From CAVPKN01 sp964588495 (GTDB lineage Bacteria; Chlamydiota; Chlamydiia; Chlamydiales; JAAKFR01), in assembly GCA_964588495.1 (NCBI GenBank), contig CAZPPS010000027.1, positions 1 through 31,916 of the forward strand: 31,916 nt of DNA, read 5' to 3'. Shown here piece after piece: positions 31,916 through 31,916 of this stretch. Under the pieces are notes generated by a model that was not told the origin of the DNA, ran no database searches, and saw nothing but the letters and a program-made list of their open reading frames with translations. Both the position numbers and the translations under genes were made by a program. The first letter of the stretch is position 1; each line of letters starts with the position of its first letter.

Positions 31916-31916
31916 A

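Noticed and set aside
1..31916. tRNA genes, rRNA genes and CRISPR arrays.
   Set aside because: No cloverleaf with a T-loop GTTCRA pattern, no rRNA segment and no regularly spaced direct repeats were seen on reading; no scan program was available.

Overview
The window reads as a chromosomal segment of a chlamydia, most likely a member of the environmental (Parachlamydiales-type) families rather than the genus Chlamydia. The evidence is a clear Hc1-type histone gene (hctA), a heme cluster hemE-hemN-hemG, an Na+-NQR subunit F gene, yajC and an rRNA uracil methyltransferase. From memory, hemE/hemN/hemG, hctA, the methyltransferase, yajC and nqrF lie next to each other in Chlamydia trachomatis (CT740-CT747). 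Glutamine-dependent NAD synthetase, arginase and ornithine aminotransferase point to a larger, less reduced genome. No species is claimed.

Layout. 1-1516: the tail of a gene, two inverted repeats, and a cysteine-rich outer membrane barrel gene with a small paralogous secreted-peptide gene downstream. 1594-6745: hemE-hemN overlapping, then a convergent gene resembling a YopT-type cysteine protease (3932-5464), then hemG. 6769-12219 (minus): an EmrB/QacA-type MFS exporter, nadE, nqrF and a beta-hydroxyacid dehydrogenase. 12354-16413 (plus): htpG, arginase and ornithine aminotransferase; the last two form a short route from arginine to glutamate semialdehyde. 16548-17504: an unknown membrane-associated protein behind a strong promoter. 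17671-19882 (minus): yajC, the rRNA methyltransferase and hctA. 19983-24864 (plus): a tightly packed operon of a large TPR protein, ExbB, ExbD, a short TonB/TolA-like protein and a membrane-anchored zinc ribbon. 24847-26656 (minus): two overlapping glycosyltransferase genes. 26722-27315: a Yip1-type membrane protein. 27391-30048: an 885-residue protein with Inc-like topology and a degenerate helical repeat. 30036-31578: an uncharacterised small protein, a probable RiPP precursor with a nitrile-hydratase-like leader, and a secreted VOC-family protein.

The most unusual content is: (1) the 93-residue RiPP-type precursor ending in an AIAGG cleavage motif plus a 14-residue Ser/Gly/Cys core, lying between two copies of an ACCTGAGTTTTGG repeat; (2) three candidate host-interaction proteins (cysteine protease-like, Inc-like repeat protein, unknown 318-residue protein); (3) a 168 bp MITE-like element that supplies the start codon of the MFS gene, with a decayed relative filling the gap between the arginase and aminotransferase genes; (4) a roughly 100 bp palindromic element inserted in frame in the TPR gene; (5) GTGCCC-type hexamer arrays and repeated 18 bp palindromes between genes. 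No rRNA, tRNA or CRISPR array was recognised. No gene-free stretch exceeds 300 bases.
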